64,000 nucleotides of DNA from Bradyrhizobium sp. Gha (lineage in GTDB: Bacteria > Pseudomonadota > Alphaproteobacteria > Rhizobiales > Xanthobacteraceae): contig NZ_FOQM01000016.1 in assembly GCF_900113735.1 (NCBI RefSeq), forward strand, positions 99,195 to 163,194, in the 5' to 3' direction. The translations under genes and the position numbers were made by a program. The notes beneath the pieces were generated by a model. It was not told the DNA's origin and did not search any database. It worked only from the letters and a program-made list of their open reading frames with translations. Shown piece after piece: positions 50,660 through 59,352 of the stretch. Position 1 is the stretch's first letter. The number at the start of each line of letters is the position of its first letter.

Positions 50660-51034
50660 TCAGCCCTTCTTCGCCGCGAGCGCGTCCGCCACCGCCGTGC
50701 GGATATCCGCGACCGAGAACGGCTTGGTCACGACATCATGCACCAGCGCATTGAGGTTCGAGGCGCGCTCGCGCTGGTCGGCAAAGCCGGTCATCAGCAA
50801 AATGGTCAGCTGAGGAAATTCGCGCGCGGCGGAGAGGGCCAGCGCGATGCCGTCCATGACGGGCATCTGGATGTCGGTGAGCAGCAGGTCGAACGCGCCG
50901 TCCTCGCGGGTCAAAATTTCCAGCGCCTCGGCGCCGTCCTCTGCGGTGACGGTCTGGTGGCCGTCCATGGCGATGGCGCGCGCCACCAGCTGGCGCATCG
51001 AATCCTCGTCATCGGCGATCAATATTTTGGGCAT
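50660..51034 (-). CDS. cpdR: Single-domain response regulator, CpdR type
   Basis: 124 residues, a lone receiver domain: acidic pair Asp8-Asp9, phosphoacceptor Asp54 in LLTDIQMPVMDG, and the conserved VVTKPFSV switch. The N-terminus MPKILIADDEDSMRQLVARAI and the C-terminal end match CpdR, which in Caulobacter and rhizobia is controlled by the CckA-ChpT phosphorelay and delivers ClpXP substrates at the pole. The call rests on strong similarity and on receiver-only length. Confidence 0.9.
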   Translation of the reverse strand: MPKILIADDEDSMRQLVARAIAMDGHQTVTAEDGAEALEILTREDGAFDLLLTDIQMPVMDGIALALSAAREFPQLTILLMTGFADQRERASNLNALVHDVVTKPFSVADIRTAVADALAAKKG

Positions 51035-51069
51035 GGGACAACTTCCCGTGCGGACTCTACAAGGCCTGA

Positions 51070-51939
51070 TTACACGCTGCCGCCGGCAATGTCGCGCCGG
51101 TTGAAGAAGCGAACGTCGATATTGCGGCCTTCCGGCGGTGGCGAGGCCAGACGCGAGCGGAAGAAGGCGCGTTCGCCGGGTTGCAGCACGGTCTGCTCCA
51201 GCACCGAATTCCAGGCGTAGATCTCAGCGCCCTGCGCATCGCGCACCGCAAAACGCAAGCGCGGGACATCGAGCGGCTTCTTGCCCTGGCCAACGATCAC
51301 GCCCTCGATCACCAGCACCTGCTTACCATCCACGGTCTCGCTCGAGAGCTTGACGTCCTTGAAGGCGAGGCCGCGCAGGTTCACGTCCAGCCCGACCAGT
51401 TTGTAGAAGGCCGCGGTCTGCGGAAGCAAGCGCACCATGTCGCCGCGCCAGATCACCAGCGCCAGCACCAGCGCGCCCATGGCGGCGCAGGCGGTCGGCA
51501 GGCCATAGTAGGATTTGCGTGGGGCCGCGGCAGGCTTCGGCCGGCTCACCTTCGCGCCGCGGCGGCTGAACAGGCCACGGAACCAGGATTGGTGCTGCGC
51601 GCCTGCAACTTCCTCCTCGGCTTCCCGGGCTGCTGCTGACCATTCGTCCTCAGCGGCATCCTCGGTCGGCCAGTCGCTGACGATCGAGGGGCTGTCGACC
51701 ACCGGCGTCTCGGCGGTCGCGTCCGAGGCGTAGGAGTTCCACTGGGCGGCGAGGTCGGATTGATCGTCGGTCCGGCTGGCCGCGGCCATGGCCGGTACGG
51801 TCGCCTCCTCGATGGCATCTGCAGGATGCGCCATCCAGGTTTCCTTGCAGCGCGAGCAGCGGACCGTCCGCCCATTGGCCCCAAGGCTGGCAAGCTTGAT
51901 GGCGTAGGAAGTCGTACAATGGGGGCAGACGATATGCAT
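51070..51939 (-). CDS. MJ0042-type zinc-ribbon membrane protein (DUF3426-like)
   Basis: 289 residues. The N-terminal zinc ribbon has CPHC (5-8) and CSRC (28-31). An acidic linker and a basic patch (FSRRGAKVSRPK) lead to one membrane helix near 152-168, and a C-terminal domain (LVIEGVIVGQGKKPLDVPRLRFAVRDAQGAEIYAWN) of DUF3426 type on the periplasmic side. Genes like this sit beside ftsE in many alphaproteobacteria, so a link to envelope or division regulation is likely but unproven. Divergent from ftsE. Confidence 0.85.
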   Translation of the reverse strand: MHIVCPHCTTSYAIKLASLGANGRTVRCSRCKETWMAHPADAIEEATVPAMAAASRTDDQSDLAAQWNSYASDATAETPVVDSPSIVSDWPTEDAAEDEWSAAAREAEEEVAGAQHQSWFRGLFSRRGAKVSRPKPAAAPRKSYYGLPTACAAMGALVLALVIWRGDMVRLLPQTAAFYKLVGLDVNLRGLAFKDVKLSSETVDGKQVLVIEGVIVGQGKKPLDVPRLRFAVRDAQGAEIYAWNSVLEQTVLQPGERAFFRSRLASPPPEGRNIDVRFFNRRDIAGGSV

Positions 51940-52156
51940 GGACGGCCTCGACGCTGACCCTGTCGCGGGGAACCTGGTGCCAAGATTGTCCCGAGGCAGG
52001 GTTCTCCTGAGAAGGGACTTCTAAGGATGCTGCCGGGGATGCTACAGGGCGACCGTTAACGAACCGGAAACCATAACGGTCGCACAACCCCTTGATCGCA
52101 TGCGGCGAAACCTCGCTGGCCATGCGGCTTACGTCCCCTCTCGAACGGAGCTGAGC

Positions 52157-52816
52157 TTGGTTCGGTTCGAAAATGTCGGATTACGCTACGGTCTGGGGCC
52201 GGAGATCCTGCGCGACCTCAGTTTCCAGATCCCGGCGCATTCCTTCCAGTTTCTCACCGGCCCGTCCGGCGCCGGCAAGACGTCGCTGCTGCGCCTGTTG
52301 TTCCTGTCGCACCGGCCGACGCGGGGCCTCGTCAACCTGTTCGGCCACGACATCTCCACGCTTGGCAAGGACGAGATCGCCGATTTGCGCAAGCGCATCG
52401 GCATCGTGCTCCAGGACTTCCGCCTGCTCGACCACATGACGACCTACGAGAATGTGGCGCTGCCGTTCCGCGTGATGGGCCGCAGCGAATCCAGCTATCG
52501 CAAGGAGGTCATCGATCTCCTGCGCTGGGTCGGGCTCGGGGACCGCATGGATGCGCTGCCGCCGATCCTATCGGGTGGCGAGAAGCAGCGTGCGGCGATC
52601 GCGCGCGCGGTGATCTCGCGGCCGCAGTTGTTGCTCGCGGACGAGCCGACCGGCAGCGTCGACCCGACGCTCGGGCGACGCTTGCTGCGGCTCTTCATCG
52701 AGCTCAACAAGTCGGGCACGGCCGTGATCATCGCAACCCACGACATTGCGTTGATGGACCAGTACGAGGCGCGCCGCTTCGTGCTGCATCAGGGACGGCT
52801 GCACGTCTATGAGTAG
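52157..52816 (+). CDS. ftsE: Cell division ATP-binding protein FtsE
   Basis: 219 residues from a TTG start at 52157 with GGAGCTGAG just before it; this gives the standard FtsE length, and the longer frame is not family-like. Walker A GPSGAGKT, signature LSGGEKQRAAIARA, Walker B LLLADEPTGSVD and the switch His in ATHD are intact. With FtsX it activates peptidoglycan hydrolases at the septum. It overlaps ftsX by 8 bp. Confidence 0.94.
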   Translation: MVRFENVGLRYGLGPEILRDLSFQIPAHSFQFLTGPSGAGKTSLLRLLFLSHRPTRGLVNLFGHDISTLGKDEIADLRKRIGIVLQDFRLLDHMTTYENVALPFRVMGRSESSYRKEVIDLLRWVGLGDRMDALPPILSGGEKQRAAIARAVISRPQLLLADEPTGSVDPTLGRRLLRLFIELNKSGTAVIIATHDIALMDQYEARRFVLHQGRLHVYE

Positions 52817-53777
52817 GACCGACGAGCGCGGCGTATTGGTCGATCTCGGGCAGGAGCGTCCGCAGCTTCCGGCCAGGGCCCGCAACATGTCGCCGATCGT
52901 GCCGCGCGCCTCGATCCACGGCCGCGCGCTGGTTGCCGTCGTCGCCATCATGACCTTCCTCGCCTCGATGACGACGGGCGCGGTGCTGCTGGTCAGCGCG
53001 TCGGCTGCGGAATGGCAGTCGGATGTCGCGAGCGAGATCACCATCCAGGTGCGTCCGCAATCCGGGCGCGACATCGAGCGCGACACGGCTGCGGTCACCG
53101 AGGCCATACGCGCGCAGCCCGGTATCGTCGACGTCAAGCCGTTCACCAAGGAGGAGAGCGGCAAGCTGCTCGAGCCCTGGCTCGGCACCGGGCTGTCGAT
53201 GGACGATCTGCCGGTGCCACGCATGATCATCGCGCGCGTGCAGCCCGGTACGGTGCTCGATCTCGGCGGCTTGCGCGCGCGCGTGACGCAGGTCGCGCCG
53301 AACGCCAGCGTCGACGATCACCGCGCCTGGATCGAACGGATGCGTTCGATGACCAATGCCACCGTGCTCGCCGGAATCGGCATCCTCGCGCTCGTCATCG
53401 TCGCGACCATCATCTCGGTCTCGTTCGCGACCCGCGGCGCGATGGCGGCCAACCGGCCGATCGTCGAGGTCCTGCATTTCGTCGGCGCCGGCGACCGCTA
53501 CATCGCCAATCACTTCCTGCGGCACTTCCTCCGTCTCGGTCTCGAAGGGGGCGTCATCGGTGGCGGCGTCGCCATGTTGCTGTTCGGCTTCTCCGAGTCG
53601 ATCGCCGGCTGGTTCTCCGGCACCCCGGTCGGCGACCAGTTCGCAGCCCTGCTCGGCACCTTCTCGCTGCGGCCATCAGGCTATGTCGTGCTCGCAGTGC
53701 AGGCCGTCCTGATCGGTGCGATCACCGCGGTCGCCTCGCGCCAGACGCTGTTCGCAACGTTGAATGACGTTGATTGA
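52809..53777 (+). CDS. ftsX: Cell division permease-like protein FtsX
   Basis: 322 residues: a cytoplasmic leader, helix 1 near 40-60, a periplasmic domain (EITIQVRPQSGRDIERDTAAV), then three helices starting at VLAGIGILALVIVATIISVSF. GAGDRYIANHFLRHFLRLGLEGG is the FtsX motif. FtsE partner; both act at the divisome. The next gene, a YdcF-type protein, starts 72 bp on. Confidence 0.93.
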   Translation: MSRTDERGVLVDLGQERPQLPARARNMSPIVPRASIHGRALVAVVAIMTFLASMTTGAVLLVSASAAEWQSDVASEITIQVRPQSGRDIERDTAAVTEAIRAQPGIVDVKPFTKEESGKLLEPWLGTGLSMDDLPVPRMIIARVQPGTVLDLGGLRARVTQVAPNASVDDHRAWIERMRSMTNATVLAGIGILALVIVATIISVSFATRGAMAANRPIVEVLHFVGAGDRYIANHFLRHFLRLGLEGGVIGGGVAMLLFGFSESIAGWFSGTPVGDQFAALLGTFSLRPSGYVVLAVQAVLIGAITAVASRQTLFATLNDVD

Positions 53778-53849
53778 GCCCGATAAACCGGACTCCACTT
53801 CGTCTCAAAACGTCCTAAAATCATTCGGGAAGGGACTACCGACATCATA

Positions 53850-54554
53850 ATGACCTCGCCGACCGACGATCGATCGCCGAAACTGCCGCGCGGCTGGCTG
53901 CGCGCGACCGTCGTATCGACGATCGCGTTCGCCTTTGTCGCCGCTGCGGCGGGATTCGTCGTGTTCCTGTCGCAACTGCGCGGCGCCGAGATCGCCCCTG
54001 ACCGCAAGGCCGACGGCATTGTGGTGCTGACCGGCGGCTCTTCGCGGGTGCCGGACGCGATGGAGCTGCTGGCGGCCGGCTACGGCAAGAGGCTCCTGAT
54101 CTCGGGCGTGCACCCGACCTCCACCGCCAATGACATCTCCCGGACGCTGCCGGAGAACCAATCCTTCATGGCCTGCTGCGTCGATCTCGACCGCACCGCG
54201 CTCACGACCCGCGGCAACGCGGCAGAGGCGCGGCGCTGGGCCGAGGAGCGAGGCTTCAAATCGCTGATCGTGGTCACCTCGAACTACCACATGCCGCGCG
54301 CGCTGGTGGAATTCTCGCATGCGATGCCGGCGACGGTGCTGGTCCCGTTCGCGGTGGTGGGTGACAAATGGCGCGAGGAGCCGTGGTGGACCTCGGGCTC
54401 GACGCTGCGGCTCTTGCTGTTGGAATATGTCAAGTACATCGCCGCCGAGCTCAGGGTTCGGCTGGAGGATTTCGGGATTGACCTTTCGCCCGAGATGTCG
54501 GAGCAGCCTGCGGGTCTGCAATCCAGGCGGCCTGCAACGGCGCAGGCGAATTGA
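53850..54554 (+). CDS. YdcF/ElyC-family (DUF218) protein
   Basis: 234 residues: one membrane helix near 18-42, then the DUF218 domain with GIVVLTGGSSRVPDAMELLAAGYGKRLLISG, TRGNAAEARRWAEERGFKSLIVVTSNYHMPRA. ElyC and SanA of this family help cell-envelope integrity in E. coli; the biochemical role is unknown. It overlaps the plsC gene by 4 bp (TTGA), so the two are coupled and likely belong with ftsEX. Confidence 0.85.
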   Translation: MTSPTDDRSPKLPRGWLRATVVSTIAFAFVAAAAGFVVFLSQLRGAEIAPDRKADGIVVLTGGSSRVPDAMELLAAGYGKRLLISGVHPTSTANDISRTLPENQSFMACCVDLDRTALTTRGNAAEARRWAEERGFKSLIVVTSNYHMPRALVEFSHAMPATVLVPFAVVGDKWREEPWWTSGSTLRLLLLEYVKYIAAELRVRLEDFGIDLSPEMSEQPAGLQSRRPATAQAN

Positions 54555-55339
54555 TCGGATTTTCGATGTTCCTGATTTTCCTCCGTTCGCTGCTGTTCAA
54601 CGTGCTGTTCTACGTGGTGCTGGTATGCCTCGCGATCGTGGCGCTGCCGACCTTCGCGTTGCCGCCGCGTGCCATGCTGACGGTGGCCAAGTGGTGGGCA
54701 AAGGCCACACTGGTGCTGATGCGCGTGGTCTGCAACATCAAGGTCGAATTCCGCGGGGTCGAGAAGATTCCGCAAGGACCGCTGGTGATCGTGGCGAAGC
54801 ACCAGTCGTTCTGGGAAACCTTCGTGCTGCCGGGCTTCTTTCACCACCCGATCTTCATCCTCAAGCGCCAGCTCATGCAGATTCCGGTGTTCGGTCAGTT
54901 CCTGGTCAAGACCGGGATGATCGCAATCGATCGCAATGCCGGCGTGAAGGCACTGCTGGACATGACGCGGCGCGCGCGCGAGGCCGTGCGCGCAGGCGGT
55001 CAGCTCGTCATCTTTCCCGAAGGCACCCGTCGCGCGCCGGGGGCGCCGCCGGATTACAAAACCGGCTTTGCGCAGATCTATTCGTCCTGCGGTGTGCAAT
55101 GTCTGCCGATCGCGCTCAATTCCGGCCTGTTCTGGCCGCGCCGAACCTTCATGCGCTATCCCGGCACGTTGGTGGTGGAGTTCCTCGATCCGCTGCCGCC
55201 GGGCCTGCCCAAGGATCAATTTCTCACGCGCGTGCAGACCGCGGTCGAAGATGCGACCGCTCGCCTCGTCGAGGCCGGCCGTAAGGAGCAGGAGCAAATG
55301 ATCGGCAGCGCGCCGAGTTATGCTCCGTCGGGCAGCTAG
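54551..55339 (+). CDS. plsC: 1-acyl-sn-glycerol-3-phosphate acyltransferase
   Basis: 262 residues from the TTG at 54551; ATG 54566 is an alternative. An N-terminal membrane anchor (about 7-40) precedes the acyltransferase motifs: KHQSFWET (the catalytic His, with Glu at the fifth position after it), then the FPEGTRRAPG block. It acylates lysophosphatidate to phosphatidate in the inner membrane. Ends within the stop of the convergent ChaC gene. Confidence 0.9.
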   Translation: MIGFSMFLIFLRSLLFNVLFYVVLVCLAIVALPTFALPPRAMLTVAKWWAKATLVLMRVVCNIKVEFRGVEKIPQGPLVIVAKHQSFWETFVLPGFFHHPIFILKRQLMQIPVFGQFLVKTGMIAIDRNAGVKALLDMTRRAREAVRAGGQLVIFPEGTRRAPGAPPDYKTGFAQIYSSCGVQCLPIALNSGLFWPRRTFMRYPGTLVVEFLDPLPPGLPKDQFLTRVQTAVEDATARLVEAGRKEQEQMIGSAPSYAPSGS

Positions 55340-55947
55340 CGGCTGTCTCTATTTTCGTCAGGCGCCGGCGCGTGCGAAGTATGCGCATCACCATGCAGCA
55401 TCATCGCGAGCTGATGCAATTGCGCGTCGCGAAAGCCCTCGGCCTCGATCGCCTTCACGGTCGCCGTCACGTAATCGCGGTTGGCGCCGGACTGGCCGTG
55501 GCCTTGCAGCACATGGCGGTGCTGGTCGGCGAGCGACAGCCGCCCGGCATATTGGACATGGCCGCGGTCGACGACGTAGGCGAGCGCCGAGACGCGCTCG
55601 CGCGCTTCGTTCTCCAGCCACACCGAGCGCATCACCTCGCGATAGACCGACGTCACCTGCTCGCGCGCGCGCAAGTAAGCGACGACGTCGGCGCGGTTCT
55701 TTTCAGCGACGCGGAACGCGATGCCGCGGCAGGCGCCGCCGCGGTCGAGCCCCAGCACCAGGCCGGGCTGTTCCGGTGTGCCGCGATGCACGAAGGAATA
55801 GACGCAGAGCGCCCGATGCTCGCCGACCAGCCGCGCCGGGACGCGCTCCTCGAATTCGAAGCCCGGCCGCCACATCAGGGAGCCGTAGCCGAACACCCAG
55901 AGGTCGCCCTTGGCTGATGTGACGGAGGGGAGGGTGATTTCCGACAT
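55336..55947 (-). CDS. Gamma-glutamylcyclotransferase, ChaC type
   Basis: 203 residues from the ATG at 55947. LWVFGYGSLMWRPGFEFEERVPARL has the glutamyl-binding YGSL loop, and GIAFRVAEKNRADVVAYLRAREQVTSVYREV carries the catalytic glutamate-containing helix. ChaC enzymes degrade glutathione to 5-oxoproline and Cys-Gly. The longer frame upstream is unlike the family. Confidence 0.9.
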   Translation of the reverse strand: MSEITLPSVTSAKGDLWVFGYGSLMWRPGFEFEERVPARLVGEHRALCVYSFVHRGTPEQPGLVLGLDRGGACRGIAFRVAEKNRADVVAYLRAREQVTSVYREVMRSVWLENEARERVSALAYVVDRGHVQYAGRLSLADQHRHVLQGHGQSGANRDYVTATVKAIEAEGFRDAQLHQLAMMLHGDAHTSHAPAPDENRDSR

Positions 55948-56057
55948 TTCGGGCACGGCTACCAGAAGTGGTTGCCCAAGCGAAGCGAATTCTCCGCCTT
56001 TTGTCCGGGGCCTGCCTCGCTTACATTTGACAAAATCTGGGACCAAAGGGTCGCCGC

Positions 56058-57242
56058 ATGTCCGATATGACCATTGCCGTACGCCGGCGCTCCCGTTGGG
56101 GGCTTTTCATTGCTCCCGTCCTCCTCCTGATCCTTGCTGCCGCCTGGAGCGGCTTCTGGTTCTATGCGGCCTCGCAGGCCGGGGTGGCGGTCGATGCCTG
56201 GCGCGCGCAGGAGGCCAAAGCCGGCCGCATCTATGATTGCGCCAAGCGCTCGATCGCGGGATTCCCGTTCCGCTTCGAGATTCAGTGCTCCGGCGCCAGC
56301 GTCGCCTTGGTTTCGCAGAATGCGAGCAAGACGCCGTTCACGGCCAAGCTCGACAACATTCTGGTCGTGGGACAGGTCTACGATCCCAAGCACGTCATCG
56401 CCGAGTTCTCGGCGCCCGCAACGCTGGTCGACGGCGTCACGCAAAACACCTTCGTGGTGAACTGGAGCAAGGGCCGCAGCAGCGTGGTCGGCCTGCCGGC
56501 CATCCCGGAGCGCGCCTCGATCGTGTTCGACGATCCCAGCATCGTCAGGGTCGACGGCGCGGTGCAGGTACCGCTCGCGCGCGCCAAGGAAATCGAGCTG
56601 CATGGACGCCTCGCGGACGGATCGTCGGCAGATCATCCTGTCATCGAGACCGTGCTCCGGATTTCGCAGGGCAGTATTCAGGGCATCCATCCGTTGCTCG
56701 CCGAGCCGTTCGAGGCCGACACGCGCGCGAAGATCACCGGGCTTTCCGATCTCACGCCGAAGCCCTGGCCGCAGCGCTTCCGGGAGATCCAGGCCGCCGG
56801 TGGCCATATCGAGATCGTGCAGTCCCGGATTCAGCAGGGCGAGATGATCGCGGTCGCGGCCGGCACCCTCGGCCTGTCGGCCAATGGCCGATTGGACGGC
56901 GAATTGCAGATGACGGTGACCGGCCTCGAGCGCATCATCCCGGCGCTCGGCATCGAGAAGATGCTGGAAGAAGGCGTGCCGCAGGCGACGCTCGATCGCG
57001 TCGCGCCGGGCGTCAAGTCGCAGGACCTCAACAATCTCTTCGGCGCGCTCGACCGGGCCGTTCCCGGCCTCGGCAAGGTCATCAAGCAGAACGCCAATGC
57101 CGGTGTCGCCGCCGGCATCAACTCGATCGGCACCGAGAGCACGCTCGAGGGCAAGAAGGCCCGTACCTTTCCGCTCAAGTTCGCCGATGGCGCCGTGCTG
57201 CTCGGCCCGATCAAGGTCGGGCAGATTCCGCCGCTGTATTGA
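56058..57242 (+). CDS. DUF2125 family secreted or membrane-anchored protein
   Basis: 394 residues. Signal-anchor helix at about 15-37, then a conserved domain with YDCAKRSIAGFPFRFEIQCSGA and AQVYDPKHVIAEFSAPATL-like strands. Alphaproteobacterial family, probably periplasmic, of unknown function. It is divergent from chaC and converges with tyrC after a 43-bp gap. Confidence 0.85.
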   Translation: MSDMTIAVRRRSRWGLFIAPVLLLILAAAWSGFWFYAASQAGVAVDAWRAQEAKAGRIYDCAKRSIAGFPFRFEIQCSGASVALVSQNASKTPFTAKLDNILVVGQVYDPKHVIAEFSAPATLVDGVTQNTFVVNWSKGRSSVVGLPAIPERASIVFDDPSIVRVDGAVQVPLARAKEIELHGRLADGSSADHPVIETVLRISQGSIQGIHPLLAEPFEADTRAKITGLSDLTPKPWPQRFREIQAAGGHIEIVQSRIQQGEMIAVAAGTLGLSANGRLDGELQMTVTGLERIIPALGIEKMLEEGVPQATLDRVAPGVKSQDLNNLFGALDRAVPGLGKVIKQNANAGVAAGINSIGTESTLEGKKARTFPLKFADGAVLLGPIKVGQIPPLY

Positions 57243-57285
57243 TGCCCTCGTCATTCCGGGGCATTGGCGAAGCTGAACCCGGAAG

Positions 57286-58224
57286 CTACGGCTTCTTGTC
57301 GAGCTGCCCGTGCTGGCGGCCGAAGTCGGCTGCGGCCGAATCCTGGCCGATCTCGACGATTCCGCGACGGATGGCGCGGGTGCGGGTGAAATGGTCGAAC
57401 AGCGCCTCGCCGTCGCCACGGCGTATCGCGCGGGTGAGCTTGGCGAGATCCTCGGTGAAGGTGCCGAGCATCTCCAGCACGGCGTCCTTGTTGGCGAGGA
57501 AGACGTCGCGCCACATCGTCGGATCGGAGGCTGCGATGCGGGTGAAGTCGCGGAAGCCGCCGGCGGAGAACTTGATGACTTCCGATTCCGTCACCTGCGC
57601 CAGCTCGTCGGCGGTGCCGACGATGGTGTAGGCGATCAGATGCGGCAGATGGCTGGTGATTGCGAGCACGAGATCATGGTGATCCGGCGTCATCACCTCG
57701 ACCCTGGCGCCCATAGCCGCCCAGAATGCGCGCAGGTGCGCGGTCGCCTCGGCGTCGGTGCCTTCAGGCGGGGTGAGGATGCACCAGCGGTTGATGAAGA
57801 GCTCGGCGAAGCCGGAATCCGGCCCCGAATGCTCGGTGCCCGCGACCGGATGTGCCGGCACGAAATGAACGGTCTCCGGCAAATGCGGCGCCATGTCCCT
57901 GACGATCGCGCCCTTGACCGAGCCGACATCCGAGATCACGGCGCCGGGCTTGAGATGAGCCGCAATCTCCTGCGCCACGGGCCCGCAGGCGCCGACGGGA
58001 ATGCAGAGGATGACGAGATCGGCGTCCTTCACCGCTTCCGCATTAGTCGCCACGACCCGGTCGACGATGCCGAGCTCCAGCACCCGCGCACGCGTCTTCT
58101 CCGAGCGCGCGGTGGTGACGATCTCGCCGGCCAAACCCTGGCGCTTCGCAGCGCGTGCGATTGAGCCGCCGATCAGGCCGAAGCCGATCAGCGCGACGCG
58201 CTGGAAGTGCGGATCCACACTCAT
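57286..58224 (-). CDS. tyrC: Prephenate/arogenate dehydrogenase
   Basis: 312 residues. VALIGFGLIGGSIARAAKRQGL is the NAD site, with LVILCIPVGACGPVAQEI and FVPAHPVAGTEHSGP carrying the catalytic His region of TyrA-type enzymes. It makes 4-hydroxyphenylpyruvate or tyrosine. ATGA overlap with hisC, and the upstream chorismate mutase completes a tyrosine/phenylalanine operon. Confidence 0.93.
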   Translation of the reverse strand: MSVDPHFQRVALIGFGLIGGSIARAAKRQGLAGEIVTTARSEKTRARVLELGIVDRVVATNAEAVKDADLVILCIPVGACGPVAQEIAAHLKPGAVISDVGSVKGAIVRDMAPHLPETVHFVPAHPVAGTEHSGPDSGFAELFINRWCILTPPEGTDAEATAHLRAFWAAMGARVEVMTPDHHDLVLAITSHLPHLIAYTIVGTADELAQVTESEVIKFSAGGFRDFTRIAASDPTMWRDVFLANKDAVLEMLGTFTEDLAKLTRAIRRGDGEALFDHFTRTRAIRRGIVEIGQDSAAADFGRQHGQLDKKP

Positions 58225-59321
58225 TTGCCGGCCATGAAGTCGCGCAAGGCGTCGACGACGAGGCGGTTGGCCTCCTCGGTGCCGATGGTCATGCGCAGCG
58301 CATGCTGCAGGCCGTAGTTCTTCAACGCGCGCAGCACCAGGCCGCGCTTGGTGAGGAAGGCGTCGGCGGCGTCCGCCGTCTTGCCTTCCTGCGGAAAGTG
58401 GATCAGCACGAAATTGGCGACGCCCGGCGTCACCTTCAGCCCGAGCTTGCCGATCTCCTCGGTGAGCCAGTTGCGCCAGGTCTCGGTGAACTGCTTCGAC
58501 ATCGCCTGGTGCGCGGTGTCCTCGATCGCGGCGACCGCGGCATACATCGCCGGCGTGGACACGTTGAAGGGACCGCGGATGCGGTTGACCGCGTCGATGA
58601 TGTGTTCGGGCCCGAACATCCAGCCGACGCGCAATGCCGCAAGACCGTGGATCTTCGAGAAGGTGTGCGTCACCACGGTATTCTCGGTGGTGGCGACGAG
58701 CTCGATTCCCATCTCGTAATCGTTGCGCGAGACATAGTCGGCATAGGCGGCATCGAGCACCAGCAGCACGTGCGAGGGCAGGCCGGCGCGCAGGCGCTTG
58801 ACCTCGTCGAACGGCACATAGGTGCCGGTCGGGTTGTTGGGATTGGCGAGCCAGACCAGCTTCGTGCGCGACGTCACTGCGTTGAGAATGGCGTCGACGT
58901 CGCAGGTCAGGTTCTTCTCGGCCGCGACCACGTTCTTGGCGCCGACCGCCATCGTCGCGATCGGGTAGACCAGGAAGCCGTGCGTGGTCGAGATCGCCTC
59001 GTCGCCGTGGCCGAGATAGGTGTGGGCGAGCAGGTTGAGGATTTCGTCCGAGCCGGCGCCGCAGATGATGCGGTTCGGGTCGAGCCCGAACGAGCGGCCG
59101 ATCGCCTCGCGCAGCACGCGCGAGGTCCCCTCGGGGTAGTCTTCCAGATGCTCCGCGACGTGCTTGAAGGCCTCGATCGCCTTGGGCGAGGGTCCGAACG
59201 GCGTCTCGTTGGCCGAGAGCTTGAACACCTTGCGGCCCGGCTCGGCGACCGGGCTCTTGCCGGGCGTGTAGGGCGCAATATCGAGAATGCCGGGATTCGG
59301 CACGGGGCGGGACATCTTCAA
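58221..59321 (-). CDS. hisC: Histidinol-phosphate / aromatic aminotransferase
   Basis: 366 residues, class II aminotransferase. KLSANETPFGPSP at the start, LANPNNPTGTYVP and the PLP lysine in TFSKIHGLAALRVGW are intact. HisC-type enzymes also aminate prephenate and phenylpyruvates, which fits the position between chorismate mutase and tyrC, so the aromatic role is at least as likely as the histidine one. Confidence 0.9.
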   Translation of the reverse strand: MKMSRPVPNPGILDIAPYTPGKSPVAEPGRKVFKLSANETPFGPSPKAIEAFKHVAEHLEDYPEGTSRVLREAIGRSFGLDPNRIICGAGSDEILNLLAHTYLGHGDEAISTTHGFLVYPIATMAVGAKNVVAAEKNLTCDVDAILNAVTSRTKLVWLANPNNPTGTYVPFDEVKRLRAGLPSHVLLVLDAAYADYVSRNDYEMGIELVATTENTVVTHTFSKIHGLAALRVGWMFGPEHIIDAVNRIRGPFNVSTPAMYAAVAAIEDTAHQAMSKQFTETWRNWLTEEIGKLGLKVTPGVANFVLIHFPQEGKTADAADAFLTKRGLVLRALKNYGLQHALRMTIGTEEANRLVVDALRDFMAGK

Positions 59322-59352
59322 CTCCGAAAATGGTCTTGAGGCGGTTCGCGAT

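Noticed and set aside
55959..57419. 486-codon minus-strand frame across DUF2125 and tyrC ends
   Set aside because: Covers two real genes in other frames with no motif of its own.
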